NCBI RefSeq assembly: GCF_000428065.1
Contig: NZ_ATZF01000020.1
Span: 1 to 41,209 of the forward strand
Reading direction: 5' to 3'
Source of the DNA: Shimazuella kribbensis DSM 45090
Lineage (GTDB): Bacteria > Bacillota > Bacilli > Thermoactinomycetales > Thermoactinomycetaceae
DNA length: 41,209 bases
Under the pieces are notes generated by a model that was not told where the DNA came from, did not search any database, and saw only the letters and a list, made by a program, of their open reading frames with translations. Shown here one piece after another: positions 17,479-26,423 of the stretch. Made by a program: the position numbers and the translations under genes. The first letter of the stretch is position 1; every line of letters starts with the position of its first letter.

Positions 17479-18180
17479 TTAGTCTCTGTTGAATATATTG
17501 ATCAAGCTTTGCAAAATGGCAATGAAATCAATATATAACATCAATGCGCCAAATATAGCTACTTTTGTAGCAGTATTTTGATCCATCGATTGGATACTAT
17601 GGCTCAGACGTTTAATATTTTGCACATCATACGCTGTAATCCCACAGAAAACGGCTACAATGATGTAAGAAAGAATCAAATCGAAACCACTGCTTTGTAT
17701 GAAAAAGATATTCACTACACTTGCTAAAAGAATTCCGATCACAAACATTAACAAAATGGATCCCATTTTGGAAAGATCGGCTTTCGTCAAGTAACCAAGT
17801 GCAGCAGATATACCAAACATACCAGCAGTAATAATAAAAGCTGAACCAACTGTACTGATGTCGACGTAAGCAAGAATAACCGTAAAAGTTATTCCGTTTA
17901 AGGCTGCGTACAAGAAAAACAAAAACGTAGCCGTAAAGGCAGAAATTCTACCGATCAAGGCGGAAATAGCAAGCACGATAATAATTTCCACGATAATGGC
18001 ACCCCATAGGATACCAGGATTAAAAACGATCATCGATGCGATATCTGTATTACTACTTAAGAAATATGCAATAATTCCTGTTAGTAGTAAGCCAGCAAAC
18101 ATCCACGAAAAAACGCGTTGAAATAAGCGTTGATCTGTTTTAACCGCAGAAGAAGAAGATTGATAGTATTGTGGTCCCAC
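17479..18180 (-). CDS. Bax inhibitor-1 family membrane protein (YetJ-like)
   Basis: 233 residues with seven predicted transmembrane segments and the BI-1 family C-terminal pattern (CGITAYDVQNIKRL, then ATKVAIFGALMLYIDFIAIL, with paired aspartates). In B. subtilis YetJ the equivalent aspartates form a pH sensor controlling a calcium leak, so a calcium-leak role is inferred. The start is GTG with GGAGGAATGAGTA upstream; the ATG in that stretch is out of frame. Single gene with its own terminator. Confidence 0.92.
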   Translation of the reverse strand: MGPQYYQSSSSAVKTDQRLFQRVFSWMFAGLLLTGIIAYFLSSNTDIASMIVFNPGILWGAIIVEIIIVLAISALIGRISAFTATFLFFLYAALNGITFTVILAYVDISTVGSAFIITAGMFGISAALGYLTKADLSKMGSILLMFVIGILLASVVNIFFIQSSGFDLILSYIIVAVFCGITAYDVQNIKRLSHSIQSMDQNTATKVAIFGALMLYIDFIAILQSLINIFNRD

Positions 18181-18240
18181 TACTCATTCCTCCAATATTG
18201 GTGTAAGAAAACCATTCATATTTCAAGTATACTTACTTGA

Positions 18241-18558
18241 TCAAGAAAGATCAAGCAACCCTAATCCTTCGATACTTCTTTTGGTTTCATCACTTCCTAA
18301 TCGATAAATGGCCTCATAAATCTCTTTTATGTTTTGATCGACATCTGTACTTGCTTTTTGTCGTTCATCTGTAAGGTAGGGAAGATGCGCTTGGACGTAT
18401 GTATCCCAATCATTATTGTATGTACGTTGAAACAAGTCTTGTAGATTATTTATTTCATCTTCTGTCGCCTGAATCTCAAAATCATAGGGAGCATCATCTA
18501 ATAATTTTTCCGAATGGATGGTTCCATCTACCGTGACATAATATGTTTCTTTTTCCAT
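18241..18558 (-). CDS. Conserved hypothetical protein of Bacillales
   Basis: 105 residues, acidic and soluble. It starts MEKETYYVTVDGTIH and has a helical C-terminal half (NIKEIYEAIYRLGSDETKRSIEGLGLL). It resembles a family of about 100-residue Bacillus proteins sometimes labelled hydrolase/acyltransferase without experimental basis. No catalytic motif is visible. GAGAGGTG lies 7 nt before the ATG. Monocistronic, between the BI-1 gene and the divergent cmpA. Confidence 0.7.
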   Translation of the reverse strand: MEKETYYVTVDGTIHSEKLLDDAPYDFEIQATEDEINNLQDLFQRTYNNDWDTYVQAHLPYLTDERQKASTDVDQNIKEIYEAIYRLGSDETKRSIEGLGLLDLS

Positions 18559-18696
18559 TTCTATTCACCTCTCTTTCCTTTTACCCCCAAATTTGCACTT
18601 TCATTCCTTTTTTGTTAAATCTCTTGAACTTAGGAACAAGACAACCTATTTGTGTAATAAACATAAATAATGTCAGTTTTACGGGGGGAAATGCTC

Positions 18697-18834
18697 ATGC
18701 CCAAATGGCTGAGTAAACAATTGATGCAAGCTTTTAGGCAAAAAGATCGTGGGCAAGTACGATTTCTAAATCGCTGCTGGTTTACGTTTATAAAAAAAGA
18801 GTATGATGAGAAAGGCAATCATCCGTTATCTTGA
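18697..18834 (+). CDS. cmpA: Cortex morphogenetic protein CmpA
   Basis: 45 residues, MPKWLSKQLMQAFRQKDRGQ..., matching CmpA (B. subtilis about 37 residues) along its length: MPxWLxKQ, AFxxKD, LNRCWF and a basic C-terminus. CmpA is an adaptor that, with ClpXP, promotes SpoIVA degradation as a quality check on spore-envelope assembly. The ATG at 18697 is preferred over the one 6 bases upstream because ACGGGGGGAA gives proper spacing only to the former. Its place next to tex matches B. subtilis. This is strong evidence that the organism forms endospores. Confidence 0.92.
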   Translation: MPKWLSKQLMQAFRQKDRGQVRFLNRCWFTFIKKEYDEKGNHPLS

Positions 18835-18880
18835 CAACCCATAAAAATCCAAAATATGACAATATCTTTCTTATTCATGA

Positions 18881-18924
18881 AAAGAGCTAGGCATTCCCTT
18901 ATAGAGAAATACCTAGCTCTTTGT
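18881..18924. terminator. Convergent terminator of cmpA and tex
   Basis: AAAGAGCTAGG (18881-18891) pairs perfectly with CCTAGCTCTTT (18912-18922). Confidence 0.75.
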
Positions 18925-21053
18925 TAATTTATCATACTGAGACTGACACGATCACGTACTTTGTCTACAGACAACACCCAAACATCTACAATATCTCCTA
19001 CCGTAACCACATCCATTGGATTGCGTACATATCGGTTGCTGAGTTTGGAAATGTGAACAAGTGCATCATTTTTTAATCCAATGTCTACAAATGCTCCAAA
19101 TGCAACTACATTTCGAATGGTTCCTTTTAACTGCATACCAGTCTCCAAATCCTCTGCTTTTAAAACATCCGAGCGTAGAATCGGGCTAGGTAATGATTCC
19201 CTTGGGTCCCTTCCTGGCCGAAGCAAAGAATCAATGATATCTTTCATCGTTGGCACACCACTGTCCAGTTCTCGAGCCATGCTGTGTACGTCTACTTTTT
19301 TTAATGTTTCTTTTGATTCCTCGAGTCCTAGATCATGTGCGGAAATTCCTAGTTTTTGCAACAATTGTTCTGCAATAGAATACGATTCAGGGTGAATAGG
19401 TGTTTTATCTAACGGATTTTCTCCATCTCGAATTCGTAAAAAACCGATACACTGTTCAAATGTTTTTGCTCCTAGTTTCGAAACCTTTTTCAACTGTTTT
19501 CGGTTTGTAAATTTTCCTATTTTTTCTCTTTCTATCACTATATTTTTCGCTACTGTTTTGCTTACTCCAGAAATATACTGCAACAGTGCTGGAGATGCTG
19601 TATTCACATCCACCCCTACATAGTTAACAGATGATTCCACTACTTGCGTCAAAGACTCAGACAATTTTTTTTGATTCACATCATGCTGATACTGTCCTAC
19701 TCCAACCGACTTTGGGTCGATTTTCACCAATTCGGCCAGTGGATCTTGCAAACGTCTTGCGATTGAAACAGCACTTCTGCGGGCTGCATCTAGTTCTGGA
19801 AATTCCTCTTTCGCTAGTGGTGAAGCAGAATATACACTAGCACCTGCCTCATTTACAATCACATAGTACATTTCTCTGTCCGATTCTTGAATGACTTCGG
19901 CTATAAAGTCTTCTGTTTCCCGTGAAGCTGTCCCATTACCTATAGCAATAAGGTTGATGGGATATTTGGCCAAAAGCGTATTTACTTTATCTTTTGCTTC
20001 TTCTATTCGCTCATTTGGCTTAGTTGGATAGATAACATCAATATCCAATAGTTTTCCTGTATCATCCACAACTGCCAATTTACAACCTGTTCGATAGGCA
20101 GGGTCTACCCCCAATACGACTTTTCCGGCAATAGGAGATTGTAATAACAAATGTCTAAGATTCTCTTTAAAAATATCAATTGCCTTTTCTTCCGCGTCAG
20201 CTAACATCCTTGCATGAATTTCACGATCAATCGATGGTGCGATCAATCTTTTATAGCTGTCCTGTATAATCGGAAGGGTATATGTATTTTCATGCGGAAA
20301 CCACTTGCGCAGTAAAGAATAAACATCTTCTTGAACAGTAAGTTTCAATTTCAACATACCTTCTCTTTCTGCTCGGCGTACTGCGAGAACGCGATGAGAA
20401 GGCATAGTGCGGATCGGTTCTTGGTAATCATAGTACATTTCATAAACAGAGGATTCATCTGCATCTACTGCTTTGGATTCTAATATACCTTGATTCCACG
20501 TATAGGTGCGGACCCACTTTCTCGTGTCTGCATCTTCAGACAGCTCTTCTGCGAGAATGTCTAGTGCTCCTTTGATTGCATCCTCGGTTGATTTTACGTC
20601 TTTCTCTTCGTTTACAAATGGAGAAGCGAGTTCATTGCTATCCACGATTTCTTTTGCTTCCAAAATAATTTTGGCAAGCGGCTCCAAACCTCTTTCTCTT
20701 GCCATACTTGCTCTTGTTTTTCTTTTGGGACGATAGGGTAAGTATAAATCTTCTAGTTCTTGAAGTTTCGTAGCTTTTAATAATTTTTGATGCAATTCCT
20801 CTGTGAGCTTGCCTTGTTCATCTATCAAACGGATAATTTCATCTCTGCGAGCATAAAGTCCAGCAATATATCGATATCTTTCTTCAATTTGACGAAGTTG
20901 CTCTTCATCAAGTTCTCCAGTCATTTCCTTACGGTAACGAGCGATAAATGGGATAGTATTACCTTCTTCTAATAGTTCCATTGTCACTTTTACTTGTTCC
21001 ACTCGAAAAGATAATTCCCGAGCAACTTGTTCCACCAAATCCATAACTTCCAT
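18924..21053 (-). CDS. tex: RNA-binding transcription accessory protein Tex
   Basis: 709 residues. Domain order: N-terminal helical Tex-N, a YqgF/RNase H-like domain (VVLGVDPAYRTGCKLAVVD near 315), helix-hairpin-helix region (VDVNTASPALLQYISGVSKTVAKNIV), and a C-terminal S1 domain (LKGTIRNVVAFGAFVDIGLKNDALVHIS). It corresponds to B. subtilis YdcI. Tex binds nucleic acid and is related to Spt6; its precise bacterial role is debated. AGGTGG lies 7 nt before the ATG. Confidence 0.97.
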   Translation of the reverse strand: MEVMDLVEQVARELSFRVEQVKVTMELLEEGNTIPFIARYRKEMTGELDEEQLRQIEERYRYIAGLYARRDEIIRLIDEQGKLTEELHQKLLKATKLQELEDLYLPYRPKRKTRASMARERGLEPLAKIILEAKEIVDSNELASPFVNEEKDVKSTEDAIKGALDILAEELSEDADTRKWVRTYTWNQGILESKAVDADESSVYEMYYDYQEPIRTMPSHRVLAVRRAEREGMLKLKLTVQEDVYSLLRKWFPHENTYTLPIIQDSYKRLIAPSIDREIHARMLADAEEKAIDIFKENLRHLLLQSPIAGKVVLGVDPAYRTGCKLAVVDDTGKLLDIDVIYPTKPNERIEEAKDKVNTLLAKYPINLIAIGNGTASRETEDFIAEVIQESDREMYYVIVNEAGASVYSASPLAKEEFPELDAARRSAVSIARRLQDPLAELVKIDPKSVGVGQYQHDVNQKKLSESLTQVVESSVNYVGVDVNTASPALLQYISGVSKTVAKNIVIEREKIGKFTNRKQLKKVSKLGAKTFEQCIGFLRIRDGENPLDKTPIHPESYSIAEQLLQKLGISAHDLGLEESKETLKKVDVHSMARELDSGVPTMKDIIDSLLRPGRDPRESLPSPILRSDVLKAEDLETGMQLKGTIRNVVAFGAFVDIGLKNDALVHISKLSNRYVRNPMDVVTVGDIVDVWVLSVDKVRDRVSLSMIN

Positions 21054-21123
21054 CTTGGCACCACCTAAACTTGTGTTCGCTTTCTATTTTGGCACACTTG
21101 GACATTATCTGTAAAACGGATTA

Positions 21124-21151
21124 AAAAAACTTGTCCACCAAGTGGACAAGC
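21124..21151 (-). terminator. Terminator of rsbW-sigB
   Basis: CTTGTCCAC (21130-21138) pairs with GTGGACAAG (21142-21150), then T7 on the minus strand. Confidence 0.8.
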
Positions 21152-21215
21152 GGCTACTTTCAATACGGGCATGTGAAGGTAAATATGTAAATTCTCAGCT
21201 GTTTATTATCATTCA

Positions 21216-21262
21216 CCATGCCTTAAGGCATGGGATATAGGATTCCGTCAAGAAGGGAATCC
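21216..21262. repeat. Pair of palindromes downstream of sigB
   Basis: A perfect 18-bp palindrome CCATGCCTTAAGGCATGG (21216-21233), followed by GGATTCC-gtcaagaa-GGGAATCC (about 21240-21262). Neither has a T-run. The arrangement resembles subterminal palindromes of IS200/IS605-type elements, but no transposase is nearby. Confidence 0.45.
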
Positions 21263-21286
21263 AACCCAGAAACCTTTGTCTACCTA

Positions 21287-22087
21287 TCAGATGATTTCAG
21301 ACAAATCCATTCGGATGGTTTGACGAAGTTTTTTGAGTGCTCTACGTTGCAAACGAGACACATGCATCTGGGAGATACCTAAACGATCTCCAACTTGTTT
21401 TTGACTCAAGTTTTCAAAGAAGATTAACTCCAAAATTTCCCTTTCTCTGCTACTTAGCACCTGAAAGATTTTTTCGAGTAATAACTTTTTATCAATTTTT
21501 TCAAACGCCTCATCCTCTGTACCCACTAAGTCAAATAAAGTAAGTGGATTTCCTTCTGATGAAGATTCAATTGGAGAGTCCATGGAAATAGCTTGGTAAC
21601 TTCTCCCCATTTCCATCGTTTCGAGTATTTCTTCTGGTGTCACTTCCAGGTATTCTGCAATTTCCGTCACCATTGGTGAACGCTGTAGATTTACCGTTAG
21701 CTGTTCCACTGCTTTTTTTATTCGCGGTCCAAGTTCTTTTATCCTTCGAGGGACATGGACACTCCAGGTTTTATCACGAATATGCCTTTTCACTTCCCCA
21801 ACAATAGTAGGGACTGCAAAGCTTTCAAAACTTCGTCCAATTTCTGGATCATAACGTCTAATAGCAGCAAGCAAACCGATCATAGCTACTTGTACAAGAT
21901 CTTCATACAATTCTTGCCCGCGTGAAAATTTGTAAGCGACTGATTCAACTAAGTCGCGAAATTGGGTGACTAGCTGTTCCTGGGCTTCTCTATCTCCTTC
22001 CCGCCTATACCGATCGACTAGTTCAATAATTTGATCTTCATCGAGTCGGGTAGGATGCGGGCGACCCGGCATGCTCCTCCACTCCAT
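21287..22087 (-). CDS. sigB: RNA polymerase sigma factor SigB (general stress)
   Basis: The 266-residue group 3 sigma factor has region 2 (GLLAAIRRYDPEIGRSFESFA), region 3 (VPRRIKELGPRIKKA) and region 4 (LSQKQVGDRLGISQMHVSRLQRRALKKLR). It heads the general stress regulon and is held inactive by the anti-sigma kinase RsbW, whose gene overlaps by about 50 bases. A second in-frame ATG at 22072 follows GGAGG, so the shorter form is possible. There is no rsbX downstream, and no rsbV or stressosome genes upstream. SigF is a paralogue, but the neighbours favour SigB. Confidence 0.92.
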   Translation of the reverse strand: MEWRSMPGRPHPTRLDEDQIIELVDRYRREGDREAQEQLVTQFRDLVESVAYKFSRGQELYEDLVQVAMIGLLAAIRRYDPEIGRSFESFAVPTIVGEVKRHIRDKTWSVHVPRRIKELGPRIKKAVEQLTVNLQRSPMVTEIAEYLEVTPEEILETMEMGRSYQAISMDSPIESSSEGNPLTLFDLVGTEDEAFEKIDKKLLLEKIFQVLSSREREILELIFFENLSQKQVGDRLGISQMHVSRLQRRALKKLRQTIRMDLSEII

Positions 22088-22499
22088 TCTCTTTTATAAA
22101 TTTAGTAAGCTTAACCACTACCCCTCCTTTTTCTTGGACATCAACTTGATCCATCAATGACTCGATGAAATATAGTTCTAAGCCTTGTTCTCGTAATGTT
22201 TTTAATTCTTCATTTTCTAAATCTTGTTCATTTACACATTGATCTGTCACTTCTATTTCGAGGCGATTGGAGAAGATATTGCAACATACTTTAATGTCTC
22301 CTTCTCCATTGGTATATTGTGCGTCTACTGCATTTGTACAAGCTTCAGATACTGCTAATTTTAAATCCTCAATATCATCATAAGAAAAACCCATCCGATT
22401 GGCAATCCCAGATACCGCTAAACGGGCGATACTGACAAAATCAGTTTTGGCAGGAATTACTAAATTGACCAGATCAAGGGGTTGTTCCTTCATCTCCAT
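22038..22499 (-). CDS. rsbW: Anti-sigma-B serine kinase RsbW
   Basis: The 153-residue GHKL-fold kinase has N-box LAVSEACTNAVDAQY and G-box region LELYFIESLMDQVDV. It binds SigB and phosphorylates the antagonist RsbV. AGGAGG precedes the ATG. A SigB-like promoter (GTTTAT-13-GGGGAA at 22632-22656) lies upstream, which suggests autoregulation of rsbW-sigB. The normally adjacent rsbV is absent. Confidence 0.93.
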   Translation of the reverse strand: MEMKEQPLDLVNLVIPAKTDFVSIARLAVSGIANRMGFSYDDIEDLKLAVSEACTNAVDAQYTNGEGDIKVCCNIFSNRLEIEVTDQCVNEQDLENEELKTLREQGLELYFIESLMDQVDVQEKGGVVVKLTKFIKENGVEEHAGSPASYPTR

Positions 22500-22631
22500 T
22501 CATCCTCCTGAGGGTTTCAAATTCAAAAACCTTTGATTTGTTTTTCTTCATTCTCTCCAAGACGATTAGTGCACATGCTTCCATTCCTAATTTCAAAGTG
22601 TTAAATATCATAGATGAATTCACAAGATCAT

Positions 22632-22656
22632 TTCCCCGTAAAGAAATGTTATAAAC
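22632..22656 (-). promoter_or_regulatory. Probable SigB-type promoter of rsbW-sigB
   Basis: On the minus strand GTTTAT (22651-22656), 13 nt, GGGGAA (22632-22637). This is near the SigB consensus GTTTAA-N12-15-GGGTAT; SigF promoters look similar. Confidence 0.5.
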
Positions 22657-22687
22657 ATAAAAAAAAGCAGGTGACTATCACCTGCTA
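22657..22687 (-). terminator. Terminator after mazF
   Basis: GCAGGTGA (22667-22674) pairs with TCACCTGC (22678-22685), followed by T8 on the minus strand. It uncouples mazEF from rsbW-sigB. Confidence 0.85.
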
Positions 22688-22697
22688 AAAATATACA

Positions 22698-23048
22698 TTA
22701 AAAATCAATAAGTCCTAAACTTATTTGAAGTGCATCATTTACTCTGCTCATCATTTCATCATCAAGATGAGTAATTTTATCTGTTAGCCTCTGCTTGTCA
22801 ATCGTCCGGATCTGTTCCAGTAAAATGACCGAATCTCGATCAAAACCATATGCTTTAGCATCGATTTCCACATGGGTAGGCAACTTGGCCTTTTGAATCT
22901 GGGCAGTAATCGCGGCGACGATCACAGTGGGGCTAAAGCGGTTACCTATGTCGTTTTGAATAATCAAAACAGGCCGAACCCCACCTTGTTCGGATCCGAC
23001 CACAGGGGAAAGATCAGCAAAATATACATCGCCACGCTTTACAATCAA
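22698..23048 (-). CDS. mazF: MazF/NdoA endoribonuclease toxin
   Basis: The 116-residue toxin is nearly identical in pattern to B. subtilis EndoA, which cuts mRNA at [46 protein letters not shown]. The start is TTG with GGGGTG upstream. It follows the antitoxin gene by 5 bases. The position between alr and the sigB genes is conserved in Bacillus. Confidence 0.96.
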   Translation of the reverse strand: MIVKRGDVYFADLSPVVGSEQGGVRPVLIIQNDIGNRFSPTVIVAAITAQIQKAKLPTHVEIDAKAYGFDRDSVILLEQIRTIDKQRLTDKITHLDDEMMSRVNDALQISLGLIDF

Positions 23049-23053
23049 GATAC

Positions 23054-23326
23054 CTACACCCCGCTAACCAAACGATCCAAGGTACAATCCGCTTCCTCTT
23101 CTGCTTGGAAAGCTTCGTGGGATATCCCTAGATTAATGCGAGCCATTTCCATGTACCCTTTTTTCATCATTTCTCGAATGAAGCGTTTTTTTCTCTCGCG
23201 GAGATATAGCTTCATCGCTTGACGAACAAATTCGCTTCGATTGGAGTTATCCTGTTCTACCAAACCATCCACTTCTTGAAGCAAATTTTTCGGTAGGCTG
23301 ATCATGATTCTCTTGGTACTAGACAA
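23054..23326 (-). CDS. mazE: MazE/NdoAI antitoxin (ribbon-helix-helix)
   Basis: About 90 residues. An N-terminal RHH domain ([36 protein letters not shown]) is followed by the MazF-binding tail ([12 protein letters not shown]-like, [19 protein letters not shown]-like, DRLVSGV). It neutralises MazF and represses the operon. I place the start at TTG 23326 because GGGGGTG lies 8 nt before it; a TTG seven codons earlier is less likely as it lies upstream of that SD. Confidence 0.9.
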   Translation of the reverse strand: MSSTKRIMISLPKNLLQEVDGLVEQDNSNRSEFVRQAMKLYLRERKKRFIREMMKKGYMEMARINLGISHEAFQAEEEADCTLDRLVSGV

Positions 23327-23541
23327 AATATGTGCACCCCCAACCAATCTACACCGTTAGCGATATTTAGCAAAACCTACATTTTTTACTGTAATGTCCC
23401 TATAACACCACATAATACTACCATTATGTTGATTGGAACGCAAAAATATACGATAGGTAACATCGCAAACAAAAAAACATTCCTATCAAATATAAAATAG
23501 GCCATAATAATTTCTATTCGAGCAAAGAAAGAAAATTCCTT

Positions 23542-24720
23542 CTATCTTTCGGCTTTTCCATGAGAATGGAGAATGTTACGTGTTGAGATCTGTTCACCAT
23601 GTTCAAAGTATAAACGAGGTATTCTGCTTCCTAAGCGCGTTACAACCTCATAATGAATCGTATCGAGTTGATCGGCTATTTCATCAGCTGTAATTTCTTG
23701 ATTTTCTTGTTTGCCTATTAATACAACTTCGTCCCCTATAGAAACAGGCATTGCGTCATTTACTCGTAACATAAGTTGATCCATACATACTCGCCCAATA
23801 ACAGGAACACGCGTACCATTCACCAATGCGATTCCTTTATTTGAAAGCTGTCTGGAAATACCATCAGCATATCCGATTGGAATCGTAGCTATCCACTCAT
23901 CATGGGAAGTTGTATATGTTTTCCCATAACTGACTCCCGAACCGCCTGGCAAACATTTGACTTGTGTAATAGAGGACTTAAGGCTCAATGCTCGCTTCAA
24001 TTGCACTTGTGGATTAGAAACATCTTGGAATCCATATAGACTAATGCCTATGCGCACTAAGTTACAACATTTTTGCTTCAGACGTAAAGTTGCAGAACTA
24101 TTTGCAGCATGCCTTAGTGGAATTTCTATACCTAATTGTTTTAATTGTTGTAAAATCCCCTCAAATTGCGTCAACTGTAGATCAAAATAATCAGAGTGTT
24201 GATCATCAGCTGTAGCAAAATGAGTGTATATCCCTTCTAATTCCACTGATTCTCTTTTTTGAATCTGGTGGATAAAGGAAATCACCTCTTTAGGCGGTAT
24301 ACCTAATCGTCCCATACCGGTATCTACCTTTAGATGAATCTTTGCCTTTTTCTCTATCTTCTCTGCGACATCTGCAATCTGCTTCATGTGCTCCAAGTCA
24401 TACACAGTTAAGGTTAGATCAGCTAACAATGCTGCTTCTATCGCATAGGGAGGAACATAACCAAAGACAAGAATAGGAGCTCCTATCTGTGCTTCCCTCA
24501 ACTGAATGCCTTCATCTACAAATGCCACCCCTAGGTGAGTTGCACCTGCTGATAATGCAGCCTGAGATACAGTAACAGCCCCATGTCCATATGCATCTGC
24601 TTTCACAGCAACAAGAATATTTGTATCTGTAGATAAAACTTGGCGAAACTGAGTAATGTTGTGTTTAATTGCATCGAGGTCCACTTCAATACGTGTATCT
24701 CGATAATAAGAATGTTCCAC
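23542..24720 (-). CDS. alr: Alanine racemase
   Basis: The 392-residue PLP enzyme makes D-alanine for peptidoglycan. The PLP lysine is K40 in AVKADAYGHG. The second catalytic base is the Tyr in GSGVSYGKTYT (about 270), and RIGISLYG lines the PLP site. The start is GTG with GAGGTG upstream. It is the gene preceding mazEF, as in B. subtilis. Confidence 0.97.
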   Translation of the reverse strand: MEHSYYRDTRIEVDLDAIKHNITQFRQVLSTDTNILVAVKADAYGHGAVTVSQAALSAGATHLGVAFVDEGIQLREAQIGAPILVFGYVPPYAIEAALLADLTLTVYDLEHMKQIADVAEKIEKKAKIHLKVDTGMGRLGIPPKEVISFIHQIQKRESVELEGIYTHFATADDQHSDYFDLQLTQFEGILQQLKQLGIEIPLRHAANSSATLRLKQKCCNLVRIGISLYGFQDVSNPQVQLKRALSLKSSITQVKCLPGGSGVSYGKTYTTSHDEWIATIPIGYADGISRQLSNKGIALVNGTRVPVIGRVCMDQLMLRVNDAMPVSIGDEVVLIGKQENQEITADEIADQLDTIHYEVVTRLGSRIPRLYFEHGEQISTRNILHSHGKAER

Positions 24721-24798
24721 TCCAGCTCACCTCAGCAATAGCCAAATGAAAATAATTAGCCTTATTATAACAAAAATGGCTATGCTATAAAACAAATA

Positions 24799-25800
24799 TT
24801 ATTTTTCGGTTTGATTTAATATCGAATTAGCAATATTTTGCATTTCGTCAATTGGAAGTTTTCCTACCAATTCAAAATCTTTCCCATCTACTGTCCAAGA
24901 CAGATGTTGTTGATCGGCAATTTCCATCCATACAGCTGCTGCCTCATGTAAATCAATAGGATCACCTTTTAAAGAAGTGCTAACCTCTCTACTTTTTGCA
25001 TGTCTTTGTGTCAAGGTAAAAGGCTGTTTACCCATAAATCGCATTACAACAACAGGACCTTTTAAACCTTGGATCGTCTCTTCATCTACCAACCTACTTC
25101 CTTTTGGTAAATATCCAGGTGTAACGGCTGATAATGTTTTAGGAGAATCGGCCAAAGTTTGCTTGGTGTTTTCTGGCATCCCACGCAGGTTTCGTTCCAT
25201 TTCAAATGCATCTTTGTCAAAAGTTGTATTTAATTTAAATTGATCGTATTTCACTTGCACCATCACTCTATTGTTCTCATCCAAGATGTGAACCCGCTTT
25301 GGCAAATAATCTTGATCTAACCAAATTTGTTGTTTTACCCATGTACGGTGATAATCATTATTGGTTGCTACTTCAAAACGATAATCATTCTTCTCTGCTT
25401 GAAAATGTCTTTTTGGATCCGTTATTACATTTTGTAATATGGATTGATACAAATAAACCTGCCCACTGTTAAGTGGCCAATCACTTTGAAATCGAAAACT
25501 TTTTTTCAGATGCGGTGTTAGTACATAAACCCCATTTTTGTTTTTTAATAAGATTTGCGTAATATTTTTTTTGGTATTGGTAAGTGCGACACGATAAAGA
25601 TTTGGTTTTTGATACCAGACTTCGATATCAATCGATTGTGGCTCTTGCCCGTTGTTTATCGTCATTGTGCCGTGACTAGAATAGGACTCCAAATGCTGAG
25701 AACGATCTGTTAAATCATCAATGACATCTTTTGAATCTTTTGGTCCACAAGCAGTGAGTAATATGAACAAACAAAGCACACTAGCCCATTTGATTTGCAA
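24799..25800 (-). CDS. Lipoprotein with LolA-like domain (YdcC-like)
   Basis: 333 residues. Lipoprotein signal peptide with lipobox LTAC. A LolA/LppX-type beta-barrel region follows (about 30-215: SSHGTMTINNGQEPQSIDIEVWYQKPNLYRV...), then a C-terminal DUF4367-like part (PGYLPKGSRL ... WTVDGKDFELVGKL). B. subtilis YdcC occupies the same place between acpS and alr. Cell-surface exposed; function unknown. The start is TTG with AGGGGG 8 nt upstream. Confidence 0.88.
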   Translation of the reverse strand: MQIKWASVLCLFILLTACGPKDSKDVIDDLTDRSQHLESYSSHGTMTINNGQEPQSIDIEVWYQKPNLYRVALTNTKKNITQILLKNKNGVYVLTPHLKKSFRFQSDWPLNSGQVYLYQSILQNVITDPKRHFQAEKNDYRFEVATNNDYHRTWVKQQIWLDQDYLPKRVHILDENNRVMVQVKYDQFKLNTTFDKDAFEMERNLRGMPENTKQTLADSPKTLSAVTPGYLPKGSRLVDEETIQGLKGPVVVMRFMGKQPFTLTQRHAKSREVSTSLKGDPIDLHEAAAVWMEIADQQHLSWTVDGKDFELVGKLPIDEMQNIANSILNQTEK

Positions 25801-25997
25801 TTCCTCTCCCCCTAACCATTTCCCAGGAAATAAAACCCTTGTCTATCCGCTATTTGGTACATGTTTATGCTTGTATCAGTAGATTAGAAGTGTTTGTGCT
25901 CCCTTTCTTTGAATTCACCTACAAATGGGACTTTTCATTCTGGTTTATTTAAAATAAACTTGATGCAAGTGTCACTGTTTCGAGGAAAGGGTTAGAC

Positions 25998-26297
25998 GTG
26001 AGATGGAAAGTTGATCCTTCTCCCTCTGGGATCTTCCTGTATCCCGATGGAAAGTACAGTTTCAAGGTGGAGCTATATGGAGAGACGATCCTCCGACGAA
26101 CACGAAGGAGGAAAATTGCAGACTGCCGCCTTTTGCGGCCTCGTAAGCGCAAGACGATTCTCTATCTGGGGACTACAGGCTTCATCCCATGGAATCAGGT
26201 CAGACTCGTCATCCGATCGATTCCAGGAGGTAGGGCGGTCAAGGTTTACGACGGCTGGAAGCTGATCAGGACTTTCATCGCCCCCGAATCCACCTGA
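25998..26297 (+). CDS. GC-rich orphan basic protein
   Basis: 99 residues, GTG start with GAGGAAAGGG 6 nt upstream. Soluble, arginine-rich (RRTRRRKIADCRLLRPRKRK), with beta-like segments (YSFKVELYGETIL, VRLVIRSI, AVKVYDGWKLI). No family recognised. Codon use is richer in C/G endings than its neighbours and resembles unit A at 10975. It lies alone on the plus strand between two minus-strand genes, with its own hairpin-rich 3' UTR (TGCTGGA/TCCAGCA, inner TCAGA/TCTGA) and a strong terminator. It shares composition with the units at 11-13 kb but not their (Y)GTCC(S)CC(C)GAA tail. Confidence 0.6.
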   Translation: MRWKVDPSPSGIFLYPDGKYSFKVELYGETILRRTRRRKIADCRLLRPRKRKTILYLGTTGFIPWNQVRLVIRSIPGGRAVKVYDGWKLIRTFIAPEST

Positions 26298-26346
26298 TTC
26301 CTTGTGACGATTGCTGGAATTCAGATTACTTTCTGATCCAGCATGA

Positions 26347-26402
26347 AGACTGCTTCTTTCGAGATCCACATGGAACTCAAAAGAAGCAGTCTGTCGTTTT
26401 GT
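26347..26402 (+). terminator. Terminator of the GC-rich orphan gene
   Basis: AGACTGCTTCTT (26347-26358) pairs perfectly with AAGAAGCAGTCT (26381-26392), then GTCGTTTTG. Confidence 0.75.
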
Positions 26403-26423
26403 AAATAAACGTGTTCCTATGTT

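Noticed and set aside
26073-26369. 98-codon minus-strand ORF opposite the GC-rich orphan gene
   Set aside because: The plus-strand frame has the better SD, a promoter-like AT-rich region and a terminator in the right orientation.
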